Of a DNA stretch of 8,635 bases, positions 1 through 6,651 are shown in pieces (the stretch's first letter is position 1; every line of letters begins with the position of its first letter). Below the pieces are notes generated by a model. It did not search any database. It had not been told where the DNA came from and saw nothing but the letters and a program-made list of their open reading frames with translations. Origin of the DNA: Moraxellaceae bacterium UBA2031 (GTDB lineage Bacteria; Pseudomonadota; Gammaproteobacteria; Pseudomonadales; Moraxellaceae); assembly GCA_002333145.1 (NCBI GenBank), contig DDBN01000023.1, positions 457 through 9,091 of the forward strand, read 5' to 3'. Both the position numbers and the translations under genes were made by a program.

Positions 1-282
1 ACGACAATCTTCATATACGCGACGATTAAGGGCTTCATCATCTGTCGCCGCAATCACAATAGCCACATCATTGAGGTCGGCTGTCTCGTAGCCGCCCTTG
101 CGATAATGACCTTCGTGCTTGGAAAGTTTTTCACTGAGTGCGGGTGCAATTTCTGGCGCAACAACTTGTACACGCGCCCCAGCGCGCATCAGCATGGTGG
201 CTTTGCGTGTCGCCACCTCCCCTCCACCCACAACCAAGCAGCGCTGTTCGCGGATGTTTAAAAATATCGGGAGGTAGTCCAT
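1..282 (-). CDS. cysG: Siroheme synthase CysG, N-terminal part (3' end beyond window)
   Basis: Only the first 94 codons are present; the gene runs off the left edge. The start MDYLPIFLNI is the usual CysG beginning. It is followed by a Rossmann nucleotide-binding motif VVGGGEVATRKA (residues 17-28) and the segment RAGARVQVVAPEI (33-45), typical of the NAD-dependent precorrin-2 dehydrogenase/sirohydrochlorin ferrochelatase domain. By family knowledge this domain oxidises precorrin-2 and inserts iron to make siroheme for sulfite and nitrite reductases. Full CysG also carries a C-terminal uroporphyrinogen-III methyltransferase domain. That part is out of view, so a stand-alone dehydrogenase/ferrochelatase cannot be excluded. 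The gene is last of the visible operon, 30 nt after serS. The ATG at 282-280 follows an AAAAGG ribosome-binding-like stretch with about 9 nt spacing. Confidence 0.93.
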   Translation of the reverse strand, partial: MDYLPIFLNIREQRCLVVGGGEVATRKATMLMRAGARVQVVAPEIAPALSEKLSKHEGHYRKGGYETADLNDVAIVIAATDDEALNRRVYEDCR

Positions 283-312
283 TTTCGGCAGCCTTTTATA
301 GGTTTCAGAGTA

Positions 313-1590
313 TCAGAGTGAAAGCTTTTCAATGCCGCCCATATATTGACGCAGTGCTTCAGGAATAGTCACGCTACCGTCTTCGTTCTGGTAGTTTTCC
401 ATAATGGCAACCAGTGTGCGTCCAACGGCAAGGCCAGAGCCGTTCAACGTATGCACCAGTTCAGGCTTACCTGTTTCTGCATTGCGGTAGCGAGCTTGCA
501 TACGGCGCGCCTGGAAGCTCTCAAAGTTAGAGCATGATGAAATCTCGCGGTACTTGCCCTGCCCCGGCAACCAGACTTCGATGTCATACGTTTTGACGGC
601 AGAAAAACCCATATCACCGCCACACAATACAATCACGCGGTACGGCAATCCCAGCTTCTGCAAAATCTTTTCTGCATGACCGATCAGCTCTTCGAGCGCA
701 CCGTGTGAATCTTCCGGCTTAACGATTTGCACGAGCTCAACTTTCTCAAACTGATGCTGGCGGATTAGGCCACGGGTATCTCTACCATAAGAGCCGGCTT
801 CTGAACGAAAACATGGAGTATGAGCCACAAAACGTAGAGGCATTTTTTCTGCCGACACAATCTCATCACGAACAATATTGGTGACTGGAACTTCAGCAGT
901 AGGAATCAGGTAGTAAGGCTTTTCGCCTCCCATCTTAAAGAGATCTTCTTCAAATTTTGGCAACTGGCCAGTACCACGCAGGCTGTCGGCGTTGACTAGG
1001 TAAGGTACGTATACCTCTTCATAGCCATGCTCTTGCGTGTGCGTGTCCAGCATAAACTGGGTTAGCGCACGTTGCAGTCTGGCAAGCGGTCCTTTCAGCA
1101 CAGAAAAACGACTGCCGGCAATTTTTACGGCTGTTTCAAAGTCCAATAAACCAAGCGCCTCGCCAATGTCGGCGTGATCTTTTGGTGTGAAGCTAAACTC
1201 AGGAATACTGCCCACTCGGCGCAGCTCAACATTATCGTCCTCGCCTTTTCCAGCGGGCACAGACTCATGTGGCAGATTTGGCAGGGTCAGTTGTACTTGT
1301 TCAAACTCAGCCTGCAGTGCTTCCAGTTCAACTTGTACGTTTTTAAGTCGATCACCAATGGCATTCATCTCGGTCATGAGCACTGAAGCATCTTCACCTT
1401 TTTTCTTGGCCTCACCGATTTTCTTTGAGCCTGCATTGCGCTCGGACTGCAGCTTCTCGGTTTCGGTCTGCAGGATGCGCCGCTTCTCTTCCAGTCCGCG
1501 AATGGTGGCAGTATCAAGCGTCATATTGCGCAGCGTCAGGCGCTCCGCCACAAAATCGAGTTCATTACGCAGCAGTTTCGGGTCCAACAT
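313..1590 (-). CDS. serS: Seryl-tRNA synthetase
   Basis: Complete class IIa aminoacyl-tRNA synthetase of 425 residues (E. coli SerRS has 430). It charges tRNA-Ser, and also tRNA-Sec where present, with serine in the cytoplasm. The N-terminus MLDPKLLRNE is family-typical. Residues about 28-100 are rich in K, E, Q and R and form the long antiparallel coiled-coil arm that contacts the tRNA variable loop. The serine-binding TAEVP lies at 231-235. Class II motif 2 runs from FRSEAG (261-266) to HQFEKVE (279-285). Motif 3 is NGSGLAVGRTLVAIMENYQ (383-401), with R391 as the ATP-binding arginine. The start is supported by AAGAAG about 7 nt upstream. It lies 31 nt after crcB and 30 nt before cysG, so co-transcription is likely. 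Nothing is unusual in the protein. Confidence 0.98.
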   Translation of the reverse strand: MLDPKLLRNELDFVAERLTLRNMTLDTATIRGLEEKRRILQTETEKLQSERNAGSKKIGEAKKKGEDASVLMTEMNAIGDRLKNVQVELEALQAEFEQVQLTLPNLPHESVPAGKGEDDNVELRRVGSIPEFSFTPKDHADIGEALGLLDFETAVKIAGSRFSVLKGPLARLQRALTQFMLDTHTQEHGYEEVYVPYLVNADSLRGTGQLPKFEEDLFKMGGEKPYYLIPTAEVPVTNIVRDEIVSAEKMPLRFVAHTPCFRSEAGSYGRDTRGLIRQHQFEKVELVQIVKPEDSHGALEELIGHAEKILQKLGLPYRVIVLCGGDMGFSAVKTYDIEVWLPGQGKYREISSCSNFESFQARRMQARYRNAETGKPELVHTLNGSGLAVGRTLVAIMENYQNEDGSVTIPEALRQYMGGIEKLSL

Positions 1591-1621
1591 GATCGGTCTT
1601 CTTATCTGTAAAAGTTAAAAG

Positions 1622-2005
1622 TCAGAATTGTCTGGCCAGTAGTGCGCCAACCAGTGTGGCCAGCAGGCAGATAGCAATACTGGCGAAAATATTGGTGATG
1701 GCCATTATCAAGCGACCATCTTCCAAAAGCTTCAAGGTTTCCCAGCTGAAGCTTGAAAATGTAGTGAAGCCACCCATCATGCCGGTGACTAGCAGAAAGC
1801 GTCCGTTTTCGCGCCACTCTCCGGCCTTAAACAGCAGCACCATTAGCATGCCGATAAGAAGGCTACCTGCCACGTTCACGACCAAGGTTCCCCAAGGAAA
1901 TGCAGATTGCATCATTCGATTAACGGCAGCAGCAGTACTGTAGCGCGCCATTGAGCCTAGTGCCCCGCCGATAGCGACCAGCAATAAAGGATGCAGAGCA
2001 TTCAT
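1622..2005 (-). CDS. crcB: Fluoride channel CrcB (Fluc)
   Basis: A 127-residue, very hydrophobic protein of the CrcB/Fluc family. These form dual-topology dimers in the inner membrane that export fluoride down its gradient. Four membrane segments can be seen at roughly 5-28, 38-60, 70-92 and 99-123. Signature pieces are GGALGSMARY (13-22), GTLVVNVAGS (39-48), with N44 at the conserved pore asparagine, and GGFTTFSSF (78-86). The last contains the phenylalanines of the fluoride path and the backbone turn that binds the central sodium. Its ATG overlaps the rarA stop as ATGA, and no good Shine-Dalgarno precedes it. Translation is therefore probably coupled to rarA. A single full-length gene fits the homodimeric type. 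No fluoride riboswitch can sit directly in front because upstream sequence is rarA coding. Confidence 0.96.
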   Translation of the reverse strand: MNALHPLLLVAIGGALGSMARYSTAAAVNRMMQSAFPWGTLVVNVAGSLLIGMLMVLLFKAGEWRENGRFLLVTGMMGGFTTFSSFSWETLKLLEDGRLIMAITNIFASIAICLLATLVGALLARQF

Positions 2006-3327
2006 GGCTTGACCCGCTTACGCTGAATACGCTGCCATGGGCTAGCGTTGTCTTTTTCCCGTTGTAGGCTCAGCTTATCGCCGATTTTGATTTCCAATCC
2101 ACGCGTTACCGGCTCATAAAAGCGCTCGTTAGCCAGTGCATCAGGAAGATAGGACTCCCCCGCTACATAGGCATCTGGGAAGTCATGGGCATAGTGATAT
2201 TCTGCACCATAGCCCTGTTCTTTCATGAGCTTAGTAGGAGCATTGCGTAAGTGCAGTGGTACTTCTAGCGTGCCGGTTTCCTGTACGCATTTCTTAATTG
2301 CATTCCATGCCTTGTAGACAGCATTGCTTTTTGGCGCCACCGCCAGATAAGCCACGGCTTGAGCAATGGCCAGTTCGCCTTCGGGTGACCCAAGACGTTC
2401 CTGAACATCCCATGCATTCAAGCAGAGTGGTAATGCTCGTGGATCAGCATTACCGATATCTTCGCTGGCCATGCGCACGACGCGGCGCGCGACATAGAGG
2501 GGGTCGCAACCGCCGTCTATCATTCTAGCTAGCCAGTACAGTGCTCCATCAGGGTCGGACCCTCGCACGGATTTGTGCAGGGCTGAAATCTGGTCGTAAA
2601 AATATTCGCCCTGCTTATCAAAGCGACGAGCATTACCCAGCAGGCTTTCGGCAATCACGGTATCGCTAATCTGACCTTCTTCCGCCAGATCGGCCGCAAT
2701 CTCCAAAATATTCAGGGCACGGCGAGCATCACCATCGGCAGCCCGGGCAATCTGGCGCAATGCCGCCTCGGAAGACTTCAGGCCGAGTTTGCCGAAACCA
2801 CGCTTTTCATCACGAAGTGCTTGCTGCAGCAGCGTTAGCAGGTCGTCCTCTTCCAAGCTGCGGAGCACATAGACGCGCGCGCGGGAGAGCAAGGCATTGT
2901 TTAACTCGAAGGAAGGGTTTTCTGTGGTGGCGCCAATAAAGAGCACGGTGCCATCTTCCACATAAGGCAGGAAAGCATCTTGCTGTGACTTGTTAAAACG
3001 ATGCACTTCATCCACAAACAGGACAGTTTTTTCGCCCAGCTTTTTATGCAGTTGGGCCTCATCAATGGCCGCACGGATTTCTTTTACGCCTGACAATACA
3101 GCGGAAATGGAAATAAACCGCGCATCTGAAGCGCCCGCCATCAACCGTGCCAGTGTGGTCTTACCCACGCCTGGTGGCCCCCACATGATCATGGAGTGCA
3201 GGTGGCCAGCGTCAATGGCCTCACGTAAGGGCTTGCCTGGTGCCAGAATATGCTGCTGGCCGATGTACTCCTCCAGCCGCACGGGGCGCATACGGGCGGC
3301 AAGAGGCTGGTAAGGAGCGTCGGCCAT
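2002..3327 (-). CDS. rarA: Replication-associated recombination AAA+ ATPase RarA (MgsA)
   Basis: Complete protein of 441 residues (about 447 in E. coli), related to the clamp loader and RuvB. By family knowledge it forms a tetramer, associates with SSB at replication gaps and opens duplex ends at stalled forks. Visible motifs in order are: QPLAARMRP (7-15) and YIGQQH (21-26) at the N-terminus; Walker A GPPGVGKT (50-57); Walker B FVDEVHRFNK (104-113); sensor 1 GATTENPS (132-139); the arginine-finger region SRAR (148-151); and sensor 2 GDARRALN (199-206). The C-terminal half matches the MgsA-type oligomerisation region, with ARRVVRMASEDIGNADP (280-296) and VPLHLRNAPTKLMKE (356-370). The start lies 6 nt after the lolA stop with only a weak GAG in front. 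Its stop overlaps the crcB start by 4 nt. Confidence 0.98.
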   Translation of the reverse strand: MADAPYQPLAARMRPVRLEEYIGQQHILAPGKPLREAIDAGHLHSMIMWGPPGVGKTTLARLMAGASDARFISISAVLSGVKEIRAAIDEAQLHKKLGEKTVLFVDEVHRFNKSQQDAFLPYVEDGTVLFIGATTENPSFELNNALLSRARVYVLRSLEEDDLLTLLQQALRDEKRGFGKLGLKSSEAALRQIARAADGDARRALNILEIAADLAEEGQISDTVIAESLLGNARRFDKQGEYFYDQISALHKSVRGSDPDGALYWLARMIDGGCDPLYVARRVVRMASEDIGNADPRALPLCLNAWDVQERLGSPEGELAIAQAVAYLAVAPKSNAVYKAWNAIKKCVQETGTLEVPLHLRNAPTKLMKEQGYGAEYHYAHDFPDAYVAGESYLPDALANERFYEPVTRGLEIKIGDKLSLQREKDNASPWQRIQRKRVKP

Positions 3328-3333
3328 ATCTAC

Positions 3334-3957
3334 TCAGTTCTCGTCGATGATATCCACGCCCTTGGGCGGAGTGAATTCGAACTGCTTGGCGTTAAGTGAA
3401 GGATTCACCTTGATGTTCAAAAACCGGATATCCGTTTGCTGCCCCAAGCTATCCGCCAATGACATCTGCAGCAGTTGCGCACCTTTGAAGCGAACCTTCA
3501 GTTGTTCAAACAGTGCATCTTTTGAGCGGGGCTTAAGCAAGAAAACCTGTTCGCCCTTAGCACCCTGCTCTTCTGAAATCAGGAATGATTCATTCAGTTT
3601 GCGCGGATCACCGGAGAGCAATAGCGCGGGCGTATTGCCGACCTGAGTATCCAGCTGCTGCTTGGTGGCCTGCAAAAGTTCCGGGTCATAAATCCACAGC
3701 ACGTTGCCGTTGGTAGTTACCAGCTGATTTGAAGGCTTCAGGGTTTCCCAGCGAAACAGACCCGGGCGCTTAACGCTCATTTTCCCAGATTGCGACTGCA
3801 GTGTGCGGCCTTTGCCATCAGTAGTCTGTTGAACGAAGTCTGCCTGCATGCTGGACAGGCTCAGCAGAACTTTGTTCAGCCGCAATGCAGCGTCGTCTCC
3901 TGCATGGGAGACGGTAGCAACACAGAAAAGCAAAAAAGCCGTTAGAACTCGTTGCAT
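3334..3957 (-). CDS. lolA: Outer-membrane lipoprotein carrier protein LolA
   Basis: Periplasmic chaperone of 207 residues. It accepts lipoproteins released by LolCDE at the inner membrane and hands them to LolB at the outer membrane. The first 19 residues are a Sec signal peptide: basic R3, a hydrophobic core LTAFLLFCVATV, and probable signal peptidase I cleavage after SHA at residue 19. The mature part shows the LolA landmarks MQADFVQ (37-43), KRPGLFRWE (63-71), LWIYDPEL (87-94) and the C-terminal FEFTPPKGVDIID (193-205). R64 corresponds to the arginine important for lipoprotein transfer, by alignment from memory. A strong GGGAG ribosome binding site (3964-3968) lies inside the last codons of ftsK, 6 nt before the ATG, so translation is probably tied to ftsK. 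Confidence 0.97.
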   Translation of the reverse strand: MQRVLTAFLLFCVATVSHAGDDAALRLNKVLLSLSSMQADFVQQTTDGKGRTLQSQSGKMSVKRPGLFRWETLKPSNQLVTTNGNVLWIYDPELLQATKQQLDTQVGNTPALLLSGDPRKLNESFLISEEQGAKGEQVFLLKPRSKDALFEQLKVRFKGAQLLQMSLADSLGQQTDIRFLNIKVNPSLNAKQFEFTPPKGVDIIDEN

Positions 3958-3960
3958 GAA

Positions 3961-6369
3961 TTACTCCCGATGCGGCACAACCACTTCACGTTGACCGTTT
4001 GATTGCATGGCACTAACCACCCCGGCTAATTCCATGGCTTCAACCAAACGAGCTGCGCGGTTGTAGCCGATCTTAAACTTGCGTTGCACAAAGGAAATCG
4101 ATGGTCGGCGTGTTTCCAGAACAAACGCAACCGCTTGGTCATAAAGCTGATCCGCTTCTGCGTCACCGCCCATTTCATCGTTACCACCAAAGCCTCTGCC
4201 ACCATCGGTTACTTCGAGCGTACCTTCAAGGATCTCATCGATGTAGTTTGGTTGGCCTCTTGCACGCCAATCGTTACAAACACGATGCACTTCTTCATCA
4301 CTAACATAGGCGCCATGCACACGCTCCGGCAGGCTGGTACCGGGAGCCAGATAGAGCATGTCACCATGGCCCAGCAACTGCTCCGCGCCGCCTTGGTCAA
4401 GAATGGTGCGTGAATCAATCTTGCTGGAAACCTGAAAGCCGATACGGGTCGGAATATTGGCTTTGATCAAACCCGTAATCACATCTACCGATGGCCGCTG
4501 TGTGGCTAGGATCAAGTGAATGCCGGCGGCACGTGCCTTCTGGGCAATACGTGCAATCAGCTCTTCTACCTTTTTGCCCACGACCATTATCATGTCGGCA
4601 AATTCATCAATGATCACAACCACATAGGGCAGTTTGGTCAGGGCCGGTGCAGTTTCTTCCAGCGCACTGTCCTCGCCCGGGCGCCACAAGGGGTTAGGAA
4701 TGGTTTCGCCAAGCTTTGCAGCATCCTCAATTTTCTTATTGAAGCCGGCAAGATTACGTACACCCATTGCCGCCATCAACTTATAGCGACGCTCCATTTC
4801 ACCAACACACCAGCGCAATGCGTTGGCGGCATCTTTCATGTCTGTCACGACGGGCGTGAGAAGATGCGGAATTTTGTCGTACACCGACAGCTCCAACATC
4901 TTCGGGTCAATCAGGATCAGGCGAACATCGTCCGGTGTTCCTTTGTAGAGAATACTGAGCAGCATGGCATTTACGCCAACAGACTTACCGGAGCCGGTAG
5001 TACCCGCCACCAGCAAGTGCGGCATACGTGCTAAATCGGCAACAACTGCCTTGCCTGCAATATCTTTGCCGAGCGCAAGCGTCAGCGGAGATTCCTTGCT
5101 CTCATAAGTTTCTGAGGACAGGATTTCGGAGAGACGGACTATCTCACGGTCTTCATTAGGCACTTCAATGCCGACCACGGATTTCCCCGGAATCACTTCC
5201 ACCACACGCACAGATATCATGGCCAGTGAGCGCGCCAGGTCTTTGGCGATATTGGCGATGCGCGCCACCTTAACGCCGGGTGCAGGCTGGATTTCAAAAC
5301 GAGTAATAACTGGGCCGGGATGCACTGCTACCACGGCGGCATCGACATTAAATTCTTTGAGCTTGATTTCCAGCAGGCGTGAAAGCCCCTCCAGCGCCTC
5401 TGGGCTGTAGCCCGTCTTCTTGCTGTGGTCAGGCGCATCCAAAAGGCTTAGCGATGGCAGGGTTCCACTGACTGACATGACATCAAACAACCCGCGCTGC
5501 TTTTCTTTCTGTGCCCTTTCACTCTTCTTGACCGGTGTCACGTCCATAGGCGTGATAATGGGGGCAACACGATCATCAGACGTACGAGGCTTCGGCCTTC
5601 TCGGTGGCTCTTGAGCAGGTGCCAGCACAGGTTCGTGGCGAATAGGCTCTTCTCGGGAGATCTGTGCTTTTACCTTTGGATTGCTGAGCGCTAGCTCAAA
5701 AGAAGGTGACGCCGCTTCGTCCAATGCTTTTTTCATGGCCCTGCGCTCGCGCCACGCATCGCGCTGGGCATGAAACTGGCCACTGAAAATACTATTAATC
5801 AGTGTGCCAAGATCCCAGACAGCATGGCCAACAACATCCATCAGCCAAAACCAAGACAGACCAGTCGCCACGGTAATGCCAACCAATGTGACTGAAATCA
5901 GTAATAGCGTCCCGCCAAATACACCAAAAGCGGCCGTCAGCGTTCGTGCAATCTCAAATCCGCCGATACCCCCTGCAGCATTCTGCAGTTCAGGACTTGG
6001 ATTACTAAAGTGCAGACTTGCCAAAGCAGCCATTGCCAGCAAGGTCAGAGACAGGCTCAAAATTCGCCAAGGCAGGTTCATCAATGGAGGCTCTTTACGC
6101 CACTGGCCGATGACCTGAATGAAGATGAAAATTGGGATGGCAATAGCAACATGGCCAATCGTAGTGACCAGCACATCAGACAGCCACGCGCCGAACGCTC
6201 CGCCCATATTACTGATGCTGCCCTCACCCAGACGGCTCCATCCAGAGTCGTTGGGAGACCAGGTAATAAGAGCCGCCAGCAAATAGGTGCCGATTAGGCT
6301 CCAGAAGATGGCGATGATTTCACGTCTCCCCTTATGGGGAGCGGGTTGACGAGCGTCCGGGGTACTCAA
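3961..6369 (-). CDS. ftsK: DNA translocase FtsK
   Basis: An 802-residue septal DNA pump that links division to chromosome dimer resolution by XerCD at dif. The N-terminal domain has membrane segments at about 17-37, 64-88, 100-120 and 145-175, which anchor it to the divisome. A short charged/proline linker follows (about 200-320). The motor has Walker A GTTGSGKS (456-463), Walker B VVVIIDEFAD (583-592) and LATQRPSVDVITG (621-633). The winged-helix gamma domain, which reads KOPS and activates XerD, covers about 740-802 (RRPSISFVQRKFKIGYNRAARL). E. coli FtsK has about 1329 residues because of a much longer linker; about 800 is usual in Pseudomonas-like bacteria. The start is TTG (6369-6367), directly preceded in frame by TAG (6372-6370). 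The next in-frame ATG is codon 55, beyond TM1, so the TTG is favoured. First gene of the minus-strand operon. Confidence 0.97.
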   Translation of the reverse strand: MSTPDARQPAPHKGRREIIAIFWSLIGTYLLAALITWSPNDSGWSRLGEGSISNMGGAFGAWLSDVLVTTIGHVAIAIPIFIFIQVIGQWRKEPPLMNLPWRILSLSLTLLAMAALASLHFSNPSPELQNAAGGIGGFEIARTLTAAFGVFGGTLLLISVTLVGITVATGLSWFWLMDVVGHAVWDLGTLINSIFSGQFHAQRDAWRERRAMKKALDEAASPSFELALSNPKVKAQISREEPIRHEPVLAPAQEPPRRPKPRTSDDRVAPIITPMDVTPVKKSERAQKEKQRGLFDVMSVSGTLPSLSLLDAPDHSKKTGYSPEALEGLSRLLEIKLKEFNVDAAVVAVHPGPVITRFEIQPAPGVKVARIANIAKDLARSLAMISVRVVEVIPGKSVVGIEVPNEDREIVRLSEILSSETYESKESPLTLALGKDIAGKAVVADLARMPHLLVAGTTGSGKSVGVNAMLLSILYKGTPDDVRLILIDPKMLELSVYDKIPHLLTPVVTDMKDAANALRWCVGEMERRYKLMAAMGVRNLAGFNKKIEDAAKLGETIPNPLWRPGEDSALEETAPALTKLPYVVVIIDEFADMIMVVGKKVEELIARIAQKARAAGIHLILATQRPSVDVITGLIKANIPTRIGFQVSSKIDSRTILDQGGAEQLLGHGDMLYLAPGTSLPERVHGAYVSDEEVHRVCNDWRARGQPNYIDEILEGTLEVTDGGRGFGGNDEMGGDAEADQLYDQAVAFVLETRRPSISFVQRKFKIGYNRAARLVEAMELAGVVSAMQSNGQREVVVPHRE
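3964..3968 (-). promoter_or_regulatory. lolA ribosome binding site inside the end of ftsK
   Basis: On the minus strand GGGAG overlaps the last sense codons of ftsK and sits 6 nt before the lolA ATG. The spacing is near ideal and supports this lolA start and coupling to ftsK translation. Confidence 0.75.
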
Positions 6370-6398
6370 CTAGGCAATCTCTGCGGTAACAAGGCGCT

Positions 6399-6427
6399 AT
6401 TGTAACGGGTAGGCGGGATTATGCCAT
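6399..6427 (-). promoter_or_regulatory. Candidate sigma70 promoter(s) for the ftsK operon
   Basis: Reading the minus strand, ATGGCA (-35, 6427-6422, 4 of 6 consensus) is followed after 17 nt by TACAAT (-10, 6404-6399, 5 of 6). That puts the transcript start about 20-25 nt before the ftsK TTG. An overlapping alternative is an extended -10, TGGCATAAT (6426-6418), with no convincing -35. Both were found by eye and either or both may be used. I saw no LexA-type box (CTGT-N8-ACAG), although ftsK is SOS-controlled in E. coli. Confidence 0.45.
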
Positions 6428-6442
6428 GTGATGTGCGCGATA

Positions 6443-6462
6443 CAGTGATGGTCAAATCACTG
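6443..6462. repeat. Perfect 7-bp inverted repeat, possible operator
   Basis: CAGTGAT and ATCACTG are separated by GGTCAA. The dyad lies 16 nt beyond the -35 hexamer of the candidate ftsK promoter, on its upstream side, and about 190 nt before trxB. Its half-sites resemble CRP or FNR half-sites, but the spacing is 2 nt too wide for either consensus. A bound regulator could act on one or both divergent units. Its identity is unknown. Confidence 0.4.
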
Positions 6463-6609
6463 ATCTGTCTGAGGTTTGTGTCTTCAAGGCGGTCTTAAGC
6501 ACTTTCTTGGCGCATACTTGGTGTGTGGGTGCGCACGCCAGCGTTAATTACGGCTACCATTGGCGTCCTTTAGGCCTGCTACGTGTTTGGCCCAAGCCCT
6601 TTTATCCAC

Positions 6610-6636
6610 AGCCTACCATCAACGGTAGGGCTTTTT
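6610..6636 (+). terminator. Terminator-like hairpin in the trxB leader
   Basis: AGCCTACC (6610-6617) pairs with GGTAGGGCT (6624-6632), leaving one bulged G and a 6-nt loop ATCAAC. A run of five T follows (6632-6636). This has the form of a short rho-independent terminator pointing towards trxB, ending 6 nt before the trxB ribosome binding site. There is no recognisable plus-strand gene upstream for it to end, so attenuation of trxB or termination of a short leader RNA are the options. Stem strength is modest. Confidence 0.45.
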
Positions 6637-6642
6637 GACTCT

Positions 6643-6646
6643 GGAG
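6643..6646 (+). promoter_or_regulatory. trxB ribosome binding site deciding the start
   Basis: GGAG lies 5 nt before the ATG at 6652 and downstream of the leader hairpin. It supports the 316-residue form of TrxB over the in-frame GTG 69 nt upstream. Confidence 0.75.
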
Positions 6647-6651
6647 ATGAC

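Larger units (their letters stand above)
6370..6651. other. Divergent intergenic region between ftsK and trxB
   Basis: This 282-nt gap separates two divergent transcription units and must hold both promoters. It contains the candidate ftsK promoters, a 7-bp inverted repeat (6443-6462), an 8-bp palindrome GTGCGCAC (6529-6536) and a terminator-like hairpin (6610-6636). I could not find a convincing sigma70 promoter for trxB by eye. No coding region with a credible ribosome binding site is apparent. Confidence 0.7.

Noticed and set aside
1187..1618. 143-codon serine-rich plus-strand reading frame opposite serS
   Set aside because: The Ser-rich composition is what the reverse complement of the SerRS coiled-coil codons gives. 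No ribosome binding site or homology is visible.
4516..5034. 172-codon plus-strand reading frame opposite ftsK
   Set aside because: It lies entirely antisense to the conserved FtsK motor domain, resembles no family I recognise, and is explained as a shadow of that coding sequence.
6421..6498. 25-codon plus-strand reading frame (MPCDVRDTVM...) as a possible leader peptide for trxB
   Set aside because: It has no convincing Shine-Dalgarno and no run of regulatory codons. It overlaps the candidate ftsK promoter and is well separated from the hairpin at 6610.
6529..6536. 8-bp palindrome GTGCGCAC as an operator
   Set aside because: An isolated 8-bp palindrome is expected by chance at this scale, and no matching half-sites extend it.
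6583..6651. GTG-started 23-residue N-terminal extension of TrxB
   Set aside because: No ribosome binding site precedes the GTG and the extension crosses the leader hairpin. The ATG at 6652 has a well-spaced GGAG and gives family length.
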